Assembly: GCF_019097595.1 (NCBI RefSeq) | Contig: NC_080734.1 | Span: forward strand, 16,404,392 to 16,468,391 | Reading direction: 5' to 3' | From: Hemibagrus wyckioides | Taxonomy: Eukaryota; Chordata; Actinopteri; Siluriformes; Bagridae | DNA length: 64,000 nt | Shown: positions 11,627 through 22,613 of the stretch, piece by piece | Layout: each line of letters opens with the position of its first letter | Position numbering within the stretch: the first letter of the stretch is position 1 | The notes under the pieces: model-generated | What the model was told of the DNA's origin: nothing | What the model saw: only the letters and a program-made list of their open reading frames with translations | The model's database searches: none | Made by a program: the position numbers and the translations under genes

Positions 11627-12137
11627 AGATTTGATTTAAAAATAACAGCGATGGATGGAAATCATGTTAGGTTGGCACAAGTAAGAGGAAGTTGCAATGA
11701 AAGGAAGTAAGCTCAGCTATGAAAATAGTGTCATTAGGATGCTTTGAACTGGAACCTGCTGCATTTCCTTTTGTGATATAGTTGGTGTGCCTCGTTATTT
11801 TATTAATAGGCAACACTGCTTCCATTTACAAAGATGATCTAAGGCTATTTCTTAGCCATGTTTGCATATGATCTTAAGCACTTTGTCTTTGGCACACATT
11901 TGCTGTTTTACATGTGCTTTAAAAAAAAATAACATTTACTTACTAACTTTCTTCCCAGCTTGATCAGCTCGAGCTCTGATTTGGAAGCTTGTAGCTGGTC
12001 AGAACAAGCTGATTTTCATTTCTCCTGCAAAAAACATCAAGTAGACACAAAGTTTTACAAAATTGCGTACATCCAACCGAATGAACAGCTCACCCACTGT
12101 ACCTTACACACTTTCCACAAGCTCATATTGTCTCTGG
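10451..12137. other. unassigned DNA with CA and GA microsatellites
   Basis: CA tracts lie at 10632-10659, 10944-10970 and 11172-11194, and a GA tract of about 39 bases at 11587-11625. Open frames of up to 72 codons overlap them and have no recognisable product. Confidence 0.6.
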
Positions 12138-12328
12138 GGGCAGTTGTAGCTGGCTGGGTGAAAGGTATTGGACTAATTATCAGTCGGTTGTGAGTTTGAA
12201 TCCCAGTTCCACCAAGCTACTACTGCTGAGCAAGGCCCTTAACCCTCAATTGATCAGTTTTATAAAAAATGAGATAAATGTAAGTCTCTCTGGATAAGGG
12301 TGTCTGCCAAATGAAATCAAGGTAAATG
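12138..12328 (+). mobile_element. tRNA-derived SINE (family S1)
   Basis: A tRNA-like head runs from about 12138, with a box-A-like TAGCTGGCTGGG and a box-B-like GAGTTTGAATCCC (about 12192-12204). The body reads GAGCAAGGCCCTTAACCCTC and the tail ATAAATGTAAGTCTCTCTGG then TGTCTGCCAAATG. Copies of the same family occur at 18171-18352, 31277-31428 and 48717-48890. RNA polymerase III would have transcribed the source copy. This copy has drifted, so current activity is unlikely. Confidence 0.8.
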
Positions 12329-12780
12329 TCTATACAAAAAATGTTTTCATAAACTAGTAATGACCCAATTTGGCATGATAGTATTTTACAACATACCAAA
12401 ATTTATTTTTGCTTTGCTCTCATTCATGACAGAATAGTAGATGATAGCACAGCAATTATTTCCAATCAGTATCAGCACTGTGAGCTGCTGTGAACGAGTT
12501 TTTGTTTACTGTCGAGTCGGTGTGACATGAATCAGGACACCGTGTGATGCACTAGGATCTGGCCTGAAGCAGTGTGATAAACAAAGCAAACAGCAGTGGA
12601 CCAGTCAAGTGAGGAGAAAACAGAATCTCTCACACACACATACATATTATATATATATGTATATATATATATAATATGTATTATATTATTATATACATAA
12701 TAAACATAATATTCTTACAAGTGCATGTAACATGTAACTATTGTTATTTAGAGTGTATATTTAAAGGAAATGACAACACA
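12329..12780. repeat. AT-rich DNA with a TA near-palindrome
   Basis: At 12641-12700 alternating TA text forms a near-palindrome about a centre near 12660 (TACATATTATATATATATG facing TATATATATAATATGTA). The flanking text is AT-rich, with no gene recognised. Confidence 0.5.
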
Positions 12781-13110
12781 TCAAAATAACCCAAGATCAT
12801 GCAGTATTTGCAGAGCTTTAATAACTCAAATAAAACAAAATGCAAATAATTTGTAATGCTTATTGTTAATGCTTTGGCTAAATAACATTAAGAAATCAGT
12901 ACTTGGTGGAATAACCCTGATTTGCATGCGTTTCGGCTCCATGCTCTCCACCAGTCTTTCACATTGCTGTTGGGGAACTTTATAACACTCTTTTTGCAAA
13001 AAATCAAACAGCTCAGCTTTGCTTGATGGTTTGTGACCATCCATCTTCCTACATTCCAGAGGTTGGAGATTGGGCAGTGGTCTCTTTTTTTTCCAGATCT
13101 GTATACATAC
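12781..13110 (-). mobile_element. Tc1-like transposase 3' end relic (family T4)
   Basis: The minus strand (13044 to about 12888) reads MDGHKPSSKAELFDFLQKEC then PQQQCERLVESMEPKRMQI, followed by IPPSTDF. This matches the C-terminal end of Tc1-like transposases (KPSxxAEL...CxxLVxSMxxRM). Upstream, at 13090-13105, the text TCTTTTTTTTCCAG matches the usual flank of this teleost family. The catalytic domain is absent, so only the 3' third of the gene remains. Confidence 0.75.
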
Positions 13111-13896
13111 AATAGGTATATATATATAGGTAATAGGATTCTAGCTATAGGTGTATCTGCTCACTGTGCTTAATTAAATTAAACTCCAAGAGATGACCTT
13201 CACCCCAGCACTCAAATCTAGTACATTACTAATCCACAATATAGACATATTAATCTCTCCAACCCCATTATAAAAAAAAAGCACATCATCTCTTTCAAAC
13301 ATAAAACCAGCAGGCATTTTTTACACTGCTGAATTACTGCGCTATATGCCAATCAATATGCCATTAATAAGACCTAAATGGGTCTTTGGGCTTCAGGCCT
13401 GGTTTCTCCGCATGTTTGCGTCTCTATCGCTCTCGCACAAATTTAATACAGAAAACCATTTAACAAAAAGGTTACATTAATAAACATTACTTAACACATG
13501 GATATACACAATGCTCCTATATTCATAACAGAAATAAAATATTTGGCCGTATTGTGTCTCAATAACTTGATATTAATTTCTTATTAACATGAACTGTTGT
13601 ATTAAAGCAACAATACACTCAAATTCATACCTTATTAAAAGCTGTGCTGATTTTCAGTACACCAGCACTCTTGCTCAAGCAATACTGTAATGAATCATTT
13701 TAAGTATTTCCTGTATTATTAAGAATCTTTAAGTATTAATCAAGGTGCATTAATAAAAATTAAATACTTCACTCAACAGGTGCAAAATAAGTGAATTTCT
13801 CATGAATTAATGATAAGCATATGGAATAAACAACTTTAATTATTAATAAGTCTCACTTATTATGAATAGTCTAAGAAAAATAGAAAATATCTGACA
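13111..13896. other. unassigned AT-rich DNA
   Basis: No repeat partner or coding signal; many TTAATAA-type words. Confidence 0.4.
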
Positions 13897-14030
13897 CATC
13901 ACGGTCACCTTAAAGTTTAATTGTCCTAAAGATATTTAGCACATTGTTCTTTCAGATGTTTTTGATGATTTATTTGAAATTAGACATGTTTATAAGCAAC
14001 TGATGTAATTATGCTGATAATAGCCCTCTA

Positions 14031-14035
<5 letters not shown>
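13897..14035. repeat. dispersed repeat D, copy 1
   Basis: Aligns with 16003-16166. Shared words in the same order are CATCAC, CACCTTA, AGTTTAATT, CTTTYAGATGT, GATTTATTTGAA, TTTATAAGCAACT and ATAATAGC. The two copies have diverged by many substitutions and indels. Both are followed by text rich in AGCTAGC words (about 14290-14330 and 16185-16205). Element class unknown. Confidence 0.55.

Positions 14036-14071
<36 letters not shown>
14030..14071. repeat. AAT microsatellite
   Basis: About 14 uninterrupted AAT units, followed by an AGAAGAAGAAG run. Confidence 0.9.
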
Positions 14072-14074
<3 letters not shown>

Positions 14075-16002
14075 GGAGAAGAAGAAGAAGGTAGTGTTAA
14101 ATCTATAATGAACTCGGTAATTACACTGACCTATTAGTTGATTTTGCTTGCACAATTCCACTTGACTATAAACTGTTGAAGAAATGAAAGAATGAAAAAC
14201 ATTCAACGGTATGAAAGCTTTGTACTAAACTTATCCTAAATAAGGTAACTCGAACTAAGTAACTTTAGACAGCTAACTATGTAGCTTGAAATATGTATGA
14301 GCTAGCCAGCAAGCTAACTGATTTAGCGAGCTACTGAATCCTGCACAGCTTTTGGTTACGTTAGCAAGCCAGTATTTATATACAGTACTGTTGATAATCT
14401 TGGTTGTAATTCTCATTTTCTTTCCAATTTGCTCATACATGACTAATTTTCTTGATGAATACATTTACTTTTACTCAAAGGAATGAGTACTACAGTTGCA
14501 GTACTTTTATTAAGTAAGCAAGCATACTCTAGTGTGTTTCGTACACTTTCCAGGATTATTGTAGCATGTTATTAATGATATCACTGATACTTTTTAAAAT
14601 GAATCATGAAATTTGTAATTTGATGAAAACCGACCCTGCAGAAATGTTTCAGACCCATGGAAAGAGAGAAGAATAATCGCTTTCTATTTTCCTTTTCCTC
14701 TCATTCTCTGATTGTTTGATGGGTGTTACTACCTAATTACTCCCTTGCTTCACACCCTTCAGTAAAGGACACTCTTTCTCCTCTCGCTCTCTACATCCAC
14801 TGCACTAATTAGCCAGAGTGATCCATAGTGCCTCTCCCTCTCTCGTTCTTTTAATTAAGACTCAACTCTCCAGCAGAGGTGCAGGCTAGGAGTAATGTCG
14901 CTGTGCTGAGGCAACAGCCCTGTCCATCATGCTGTTCGCCTCTACATGAGCCTGCAGGAGTCCTGAGAGTCAGCTTCTGGATGTTAGCCAAACCCATGCC
15001 AGGATTACAAAAGCATTCTAACAGCCACAAGCGCAGGAGAGCATCAGTGGAGCTGATTGAGTAATCAAGTGATGGATACTTAAATAAGTCATCTTTATTG
15101 AGAGAGACCACATGGTGGCAATCCTTTGACAGTTTTATGTGTATAGATGGACAAAAAAAGGCAAGATGTTTGGGTACAACACGCAATAAAAGAGCTTCAT
15201 TGCACCATACAGATTCTCAGAACAAGTTGCTGAACTAAAACCACTGAAATAAAAATAATCGGTAGTTTGATGGTAGGGTCCATCTAGCCTTCCTGAATTA
15301 ATCCACCTCTGTACCATCATTATGATGCCACAGCAATAGATACTAATCAACCGTTAAATAGCAAAGTAAAAAAGAAATCAGGCTGCAGTATTTCACACCT
15401 CACAAGGAATAGTCCATTTTATGAAAGTCCACTTTAAAAATGCATTTGTAAGGATGTCTGTCGACCAAATCGATTTCTTCTCCTCTGTCAGCCATTGTGA
15501 GTTAAAATATATATATTTTATTTAGTTTGTGCGGTTCGCTGCCTCTGAGTTCAATTGTCCAATTAAAGGACGGGAAATTGCTGACGTAATCGTATGCCTG
15601 CTAGATGGCCCCAGTGACGCCAACTCGAAATCTGATTGGTTAATGTAACAATTTCATTGCCACTTATTTTAAGCCACTGGCGCCTGCACTATTGATTCTG
15701 AAGGCCTTAAGGCAGATTTCTTTCACCCTGATAACACATGATGTCAGCCACTGGCTGAAATATGATTGGATAAATACTCTTATCATAAATATACACTACT
15801 GGAAGCAGCGCAACTGAGAGAAAAGCTATGAAATGTAGAGAATAGACTATCGGGAATAATTTAATATTATTACACATTCATGGAAAAATATATTAAATAT
15901 ATTAAAATGCAAGTCAGTGATTCAGATCACTGCTGTTTAGGCCAGTCCTGACTCCTGACGACCCACCAGTACTATGTACAATATCTTATCACAGATGATG
16001 AT
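14072..16002. other. unassigned DNA; possible old dispersed repeat at 15470-15840
   Basis: Between about 15530 and 15800 the sequence is less AT-rich and has CpG-containing words (GTGCGGTTCGCTGCC, GCTGACGTAATCG, GTGACGCCAACTCG) unlike its surroundings. I half recognise it as a teleost repeat but cannot name it. The 111-codon minus frame at 14851-15186 has no family features. Confidence 0.4.
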
Positions 16003-16166
16003 GCATCACTGCCACCTTACAGTTTAATTTTTAAAAGAAATTTAAGAATGTTGATCTTTTAGATGTGAGGATGTTTCAGTCATGATTTATTTGAACTCTG
16101 TATTTATAAGCAACTAACATAATTACTCTATAATGGCTCCTGGTTGCTTATAATAGCACTCCAAAG
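16003..16166. repeat. dispersed repeat D, copy 2
   Basis: Partner of 13897-14035. It carries an extra GGCTCCTGGTTGC stretch near the end. Confidence 0.55.
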
Positions 16167-17700
16167 ACATTTTAACAACCTAGCTTGCTACACAGCTAGC
16201 TAAATAACAGTAAGGATTACACTTGCTAGTCACATTCATTCTAAACAAGGAAAAGACTGAACTGACTGATGATTTCAAGTGGATCAGACCACCTAGTGAG
16301 TCCTTGTGCTCTATGGATAGGACATCCTGAAAGAATCCACTTCCATGAGGATAATAAATAAGAAATATTTCATCAAAGGATAAAATTGATCAGTCAGAAT
16401 AACCTTATACAGATTTGCACTGAGATTTTCCCTCTGTGATGACAAACCAAGTGTAGCCAACCCAAACCAGCAAAATGCTTCCCAAGGCATAACAGATACA
16501 CTTTGTCATCTATCTGTAGCAGAATATTATGCGGCATTTATGACATCCACCACATATTCAAAAACCAGCATGAGAAATTTCAATATCCAGCCTGTTTTAT
16601 ATGAAACTCGGACTTCAGACAAACTATTATTCAGACTGACTTCCACGCAGCTACATGCTGCACGTGTCAAATTAGCCTGTCAAATGAGGAAAGATTAATC
16701 TGAGGTACGGCACAAGACAGATCGACTGGCTCAGTTTTCATTAAATTGAAAACAGTGAAGGAATCCTTGGATGTCCTTAGAGAAAACGAGGGCGAGAGAG
16801 ATCCCTAATACTTTAAACACAAGAGTGCTGAGTCCTGAATCTCTGCTTTCATTAAATTAAATATATCTGGCACGAGTCCGTTCACCTTTACTGTGTCACA
16901 CATAGAGCTGCAATAAGCTAGCTTTGTGTTACAGCTCTTCTGACAGCTTTTCTGTCACTCCTGTCATTGCAGGCTAATTAGCTAGGTGCCAAACTCTGCA
17001 ATTTCATAGCCATCACATCACAACACATCTGGGCCTTCTGCTGTCACTATCGCTAAATGCTGCAACGTTTCCTCAGACCTTCGGGTCAAAACATGACCAA
17101 ATCATTCTATAATTCTCAGACATGCTAATGTTTCCCAAAAGGCAATTTGGGGTAGTTGAAGACTGCATATTTTTTAAAAAGATTTATCATCATTTTCCTT
17201 TGAATACTTTTAGTACCATGGTTCATGCTGGTCTTTCATTTCAATTTTCCATAACGCAGGTTCAGTGATGGTGTATATTTGGTCATAAACAGTTGTTCTT
17301 CAGTGTAAATAATTTACTGACTTTCAAGGACAATGAGGAGGGAAAACCTTTAAAAAGTATAACAGCATTGCTAAAAAAGCAGAGACTTAGAAATATAGCA
17401 AAATGTCAACCTACTTAGGCAGTCGATGCTGGTATTTGGCATAAAGCTAAAAAAAAATCAATTTATTTATTTAAAACTAAATATCATGCAAGGTGTCTAG
17501 GAATTCGGACTAATCAATATGACTTTGTAATAAAGTTAGACACATTTTCTGTCATTTCTGCAGAATGATATTTAGGTATTGTTAAGACTGAAACAGTCAA
17601 TAAGTGATGCCCAAAAGCTAAAAACTCAATCTTTTTAAACGTAATGAATTATTAGGTCACATATTAGGCATTTAATTAAAAAAAAAAAAACATAAATGAA
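16167..17700. other. unassigned DNA, partly conserved-element-like
   Basis: The part at about 16590-17080 has no repeat in this window, has balanced composition and contains homeodomain-type TAATTAG words (GGCTAATTAGCTAGG near 16972). No coding frame is apparent. Conserved noncoding status would need alignment to other fish. Confidence 0.3.
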
Positions 17701-17769
17701 TAAAATAAAATAAAATAAAATAAAATAAAATAAAATAAAATAAAATAAAATAAAATAAAATAAAATAAA
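17701..17769. repeat. TAAAA pentanucleotide microsatellite
   Basis: About 13 to 14 uninterrupted TAAAA units, directly after an A run and a GAATAAA-type word. Confidence 0.95.
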
Positions 17770-18170
17770 TGGAGTTAAAGGTATGGTTTGGACACCTATA
17801 CAGCAACAATCGATTTAATCACAACATCATTTGTATTAAGATGAACATGTAAAATGTAACCAATGTTTTGACAGTCTGAATATTTTAAAAATATTTTTAT
17901 GAATTTCATTCATATGAAAGTATGCCTGAATATCCTGTTTTCACCATATTGTTATGCTCAAATCCTGTCAGATTTCTTTTTTAATATAATCTGTTTTTCA
18001 GTCTTAGTACTCACCATATCTGTAAGGAGCATATGCAGCACTGCACTATGCACTTAATGCCTTCAGTCATTTCTCCTGAGTAATTGTTTTAAATGAGTTT
18101 TTTATAAATATGTATTTTGGCATATACAACCGACTAATTCTCATTCTGCCTAAAATAGCTGTGAGAGAGC
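17770..18170. other. unassigned AT-rich DNA
   Basis: Nothing recognised. Confidence 0.4.
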
Positions 18171-18352
18171 AATTACATTTATAGCATTTGGCAGACGTGA
18201 AAATCCAGAGCGACTTACATTTATCTCTTTTTCTTTTTTTTACACAACTGAGCTGTTGAGGATTAAGGGCCTTGCTTAAGGGTCCAGCGGTGGTAGTTTG
18301 GTTGTTTTGGGATTTAAAGTCACAACCTTCCAGTCACAATCTCTGAGGTAAT
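18171..18352 (-). mobile_element. tRNA-derived SINE (family S1), inverted
   Basis: The minus-strand copy matches 12138-12328. From the left it reads the inverted tail (GCATTTGGCAGACG, then CAGAGCGACTTACATTTATC), the inverted body (TTAAGGGCCTTGCTTAAGGG) and the inverted head near 18300-18345. Confidence 0.8.
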
Positions 18353-19148
18353 GTAATTAAAAACAGTACTTTATGATAACATATCGCTTTATACGTGTTG
18401 TATTGAGAGCAAATTTCCCCAAACTGCCGTTATTAAGGTGAAGAAGGGAACACTAGGTAAAAAAAAAACATGACACTAAACAAGAGACTAATTCACTAAT
18501 CTTAACATTGTATGTTTTTATTTATTTTTTTTTTTTTACTTCCACTCTCTCACAGCATTCCACACTTCTTCCTCAAATTTACTGCGTTCTCCACCAAATC
18601 CAAAACCCCCAGACAAAAATGACCCCACCTCCTGCAGCTCACAGTCAATGTCCACTTCTGTGAAAATTATATTCACACCTCCCTTTTCCCCATACACTCA
18701 CTTCTAATAACCACAGTCATATTTCTGCCAGGTTTCTCTGTCCAGTGGCTGCTGAGTCATTGATTTAGCGCGACTCTGTGGAGCTTGTGGTCACCTCTAC
18801 AGCCAAGCATAAATATACTACTGTGGTTGCCGGACACCGTAACCCACAGTCTGATGAGTCTGAAGTTGAAACGATCAATTATTCCAAGCGATCAATATTT
18901 CACATGAGAGCAGGGAAGGGTGTGCAGGAAGGGGTTGGGGGTTGGGGTGTTGAATATATGCTTGAATGCTTCATGTGCAAGGAGTGGTCATTGTAAAGAT
19001 GCTCTGCATGGTCCAGATGTAATGATTCTGATTTAAAGATGACCTGGAAATGTGTATTCAAATGTGTACATCTGCCTCTTCCCCTATTCCATTAATCAGA
19101 TAGTTTATCTCCATTTCTAGGTTTCCCTTCTACTTCCTTTCCTCCTTA
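18353..19148. other. unassigned noncoding DNA
   Basis: Includes a T run near 18520-18538 and a G-rich patch at about 18930-18950. No gene recognised. Confidence 0.45.
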
Positions 19149-19623
19149 CTCTATTTGGCCAAAAGTATTGAGACACCTGACCATAACACCTGTATGAATG
19201 CCTTCGCCAAACTGTTGCCACACAATTGGAAAGACACAATTGTCTTGATAATGTTGTACAGCATTATGATTATCCTGAATATTTTCACTGGAACTAGCTC
19301 TCGACAATGCCCCAGTGAACAAAGCTGGCGTCATAAGTTTTGGAATTATCCGTGAACTCAACCCCACTGAACACCTTTGGGATGAACTGGAACACTGACT
19401 GCACCCCAGACCTCCTCACTCTTACATCATCAGTGTCTGATCTCACTAATGCTCTTGTAGCTGAATGTTCACTAATCCCCACAGACACAATCCAACATCT
19501 AGTGGAAAGCCTTCCCAGAAGTGTGAAGGTTATTATAACAGTAAAAGGGAGACAAGCTGCATATTAATGCCTATGGTTTCAGAAATGATGTTTTTCAACT
19601 AGCACACTTTTAGCCATATAGTT
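19149..19623. mobile_element. rearranged non-autonomous Tc1-like element (family T5)
   Basis: The left end reads CTATTTGGCCAAAAGTATTG and the right end CTTTTAGCCATATAG, which are imperfect inverted termini; a TA precedes the left end. Inside, the left half codes on the minus strand (VWQQFGE, around 19204-19222). The right half codes on the plus strand ([14 protein letters not shown] at about 19355-19398, then SVSDLTNALVAECS and LVESLPRSVKVII up to 19565). These are two pieces of one transposase in opposite orientation. The same head-to-head arrangement occurs at 50245-50600. It could not make a transposase. Confidence 0.75.
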
Positions 19624-20530
19624 TGTGACCAATAGTATTATTATTTGAAAAAATGGCAAATGCTATTGTACTCCAAGAAATCGGACTGAAGGGGGAAAAA
19701 ATCTACAAACACCAGAAAAAGGAAAGGAGAAATATATTCCCATCGTCTTCCACATCAGTCTGCTACAGACAACTGCTCCTCTTAATGGCATCAATTTCTC
19801 CAACTTGCATTTCATAGTGAAAATTACAATATGAATTGCTTTGCTGCTGCGCACAACTCGATGTTGCTGGAATTGGACTATTTGTCTTGTTAGGCGTCGC
19901 CCATCACGAGTCGCACACTAAAATTGGTTCCACAGGTACGCTAACAGGAGATAGAGTGAGCTCTAGAATAGCTGAATGAGAAATATTTTGACATTACCTG
20001 ACAGCAGAAGATATGTTTAAAAGAAAGTGCATCACCAGGGAGATCACAGCAAATACATTGATTGACAAGGTCTAGCAACAGTTTGGGAGGAAATCAGGAA
20101 ATTGTGTTTCACAGCGCTTTCAAAAACAGAGATTTTTGACACCAGTACATATTCCTTCATCTTATGTAAGCTTTTTCAATAAATATAATTCGAGTCCCTG
20201 TTAGCTCCAGCAGTGTTTCTTTCTCCTCCAGTGACAAGTAATATTATTCTACTAGTGCTGTGGTATTCCAGACTGGTGTTTGGCTTGAGATTGCAAATCA
20301 ATGGTTCTTGTCATAAACTCAGGGGAAATTTCACTTAATCATTTTACTTTAAGTTAGCCATTACATTATTTCCATTACAAGTCCAGCTCCTGTTACTGTA
20401 CAACTCAGCATGTGAAGTTTTACGGTATACGTAATACTTATTAGTGTTTCAAAATACTTCATCTATTCATGTTTCATATCATAAGTATTGTGCAGAAGTA
20501 ACACAAAGCTCTTGGTCTCACACAACCCTA
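19624..20530. other. unassigned noncoding DNA
   Basis: No repeat partner or coding signal seen. A 63-codon minus frame lies at 19663-19854 with no family. Confidence 0.4.
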
Positions 20531-20562
20531 CCCCACCCCAGACCCACCCCACCCCACACCCC
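20531..20562 (-). other. G-quadruplex motif on the minus strand
   Basis: Six C runs (CCCC, CCCC, CCC, CCCC, CCCC, CCCC) separated by one to three bases lie on the plus strand, so the minus strand has six G runs with loops of 1-3 bases. That satisfies the usual four-run quadruplex pattern with room to spare. It could also just be a C-rich simple repeat. Confidence 0.7.
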
Positions 20563-22613
20563 ACGTCGCACTGGCTATGATCTTTAAGTTCTAAGGTGTC
20601 CTTGAACCCAGCCTACACCTTCTAGAACCTTCTACTACATTTTGTAGGGTTACAAAGTGGTAGAATTACAAGCTGTCTTGACGTGAAAATTGTTATGAAA
20701 CTGAATGAATGGCTTCTTAGAACATTTTTTTCTCTTTTATTCTATGACTCTTGTGAAAGGGAGGTGTCACCCTGTGCCAAAATAAGCGATGAATCATGAC
20801 AATTGTCAGCGCTGTAGCCGTATTCTAAAAACATGACAAATTCACAATGAATTATAATCACTCTGTAATGACTATTAAATCCTACTCCAATGTATCATCT
20901 TGTTTGCTCACAATTTCTGAAAAAATCTGGCAACCTCAGAGGTGTAACTATCAAGAAATCCCCTTGAGCAGCTTCATAACCCATTTCTATATTGAAATTC
21001 AAATATTGATGTAATAGTGCAATAAAAGTGTAGCCCACTTTTCTTTGTGCATTTCTTGACACACGTTTAGACTAAGAAGCGTCATAAAACAATTGTAATT
21101 TCTTCTCTTCCCAAAGATAGCTAAAGAAAAACCTGTTTGATTTGACTGCAAAATGGTACACATGAATGAACGGATATTTTACACAATGGAGTAAAACAGA
21201 ACATTGTATGTGTGTTATGAAGATATTTAAAAACTACTAAGAAAAAAAAATCCACATGACATTAAGACAATTAGTATTCGAATTAAAATAGAACTCCTGA
21301 ATAAAATCCAACACTGAGCTCACAATCACTGAGCTGAGAATCAAAGCCCTGAGTTTTGTAACAGACACATGACCACTACACTATCCTACCTGAATGATTT
21401 AATTACCTAGTCAGAGTTAGAGGAATTGACCCGCTCACTCTACATCATTCAATCTAATAATTTGGCTAACTTTAGTATTAGCAACGGAATCATGTTTTTT
21501 GTTGAGAAACTGAACATTTTCCAAAATCTGACTGACCTCACATTCCTATTTTTAGCGTCCTAAACCTATATAGCTGCACCACAAGTAGTTACATAACACC
21601 CATAAGGATGTGCGCTTAAAACAGTTTATACAAACTCTGACAAAGAAAGTAGGCAAAGAAATGAGGCCACCTTCTGATGCTTCTCAAATGATCCACATCC
21701 ATTGGTTGTTTATTTATTCTGGGGTGTTATACATATCCTTACTAATGGCTGTACTTTTTAGACAAAATATGCAGAGCTTCAGGCTGAGAGAAGCCAATAT
21801 ACTGTACACGGCCCTTTTTTTGTATCTGCGTTGCAGCGTGGATGTGTTTCAGCTGTGACCCAGCAACACTGATCCATCATCTGTTTCAAAGCCTAAACAG
21901 GAACACACCTGGCCTCTGAGGGTGAAATAAGGAAAGTGATAGATATAATCCTCTGACATTATTTCCATTACTAAATCAGTGGAAGCTAGAAGGCGGTCGT
22001 TATTCTCTTATATAATGCCGTAATCCTTCATTATACTTCATATTACACACTGTTCCGAATCACAGCATGAAATGACGCCAAGATTCAAATACTTCACAGC
22101 TCCACATATCTCCTGTTGATGATTATGGTGCTGTGGATATAAATGTGGATGACGAAACAAACTAATCCACCAGGCACCAAGCATCCCTGATACTGGTACT
22201 CCAGAAGGCTTAACCAGCATCAACAATTACAGCAAGGATTTGGCGATATGTGTTTGTAAACCAGAGCTGTGTCCTTCCCGGAAGTAATGACTGTAATTTC
22301 TACCCTCGTTGCTTGAAGGGAGCAGGAGGTTGAGAGGATTATTTAGGAGATTGCAGTGGATTAGTATCAGAGAATGTCTAAAAGGAGGTGAGGGAACACC
22401 TGTACTGCATCGCAATAGCAATAGTAGTACTACAGATTATTGCTACAGAGACACTCTCAAGACCATTCTGTCAAGGACGACGAGCCTCCTGCAGTAACCA
22501 GAAATGATTTGTCTTCATTAGGTAAGTACCTCTAATAGCAAGTGTAATGTGGAGTTGGAAAGAGTCTAGAAGCTACCTTAATGGCAGGGAAGGTTAATGC
22601 TTACTTCTCTTGA
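20563..22613. other. unassigned noncoding DNA
   Basis: No mobile element or gene recognised. Frames of up to 82 codons (21610-21858) have no known relatives that I recognise. Confidence 0.4.

Noticed and set aside
12138..12328. tRNA gene call
   Set aside because: Boxes A and B are present but the cloverleaf is degraded and a SINE body follows; the same holds at 18171, 31277, 45319, 48717 and 61778.
12641..12680. Perfect 40-bp palindrome
   Set aside because: Phase shifts in the TA run make it only nearly palindromic; treated as AT-rich simple sequence.
14851..15186. 111-codon minus-strand frame as a small gene
   Set aside because: No domain, no splice or promoter context, composition like its noncoding flanks, and the opposite strand is also partly open.
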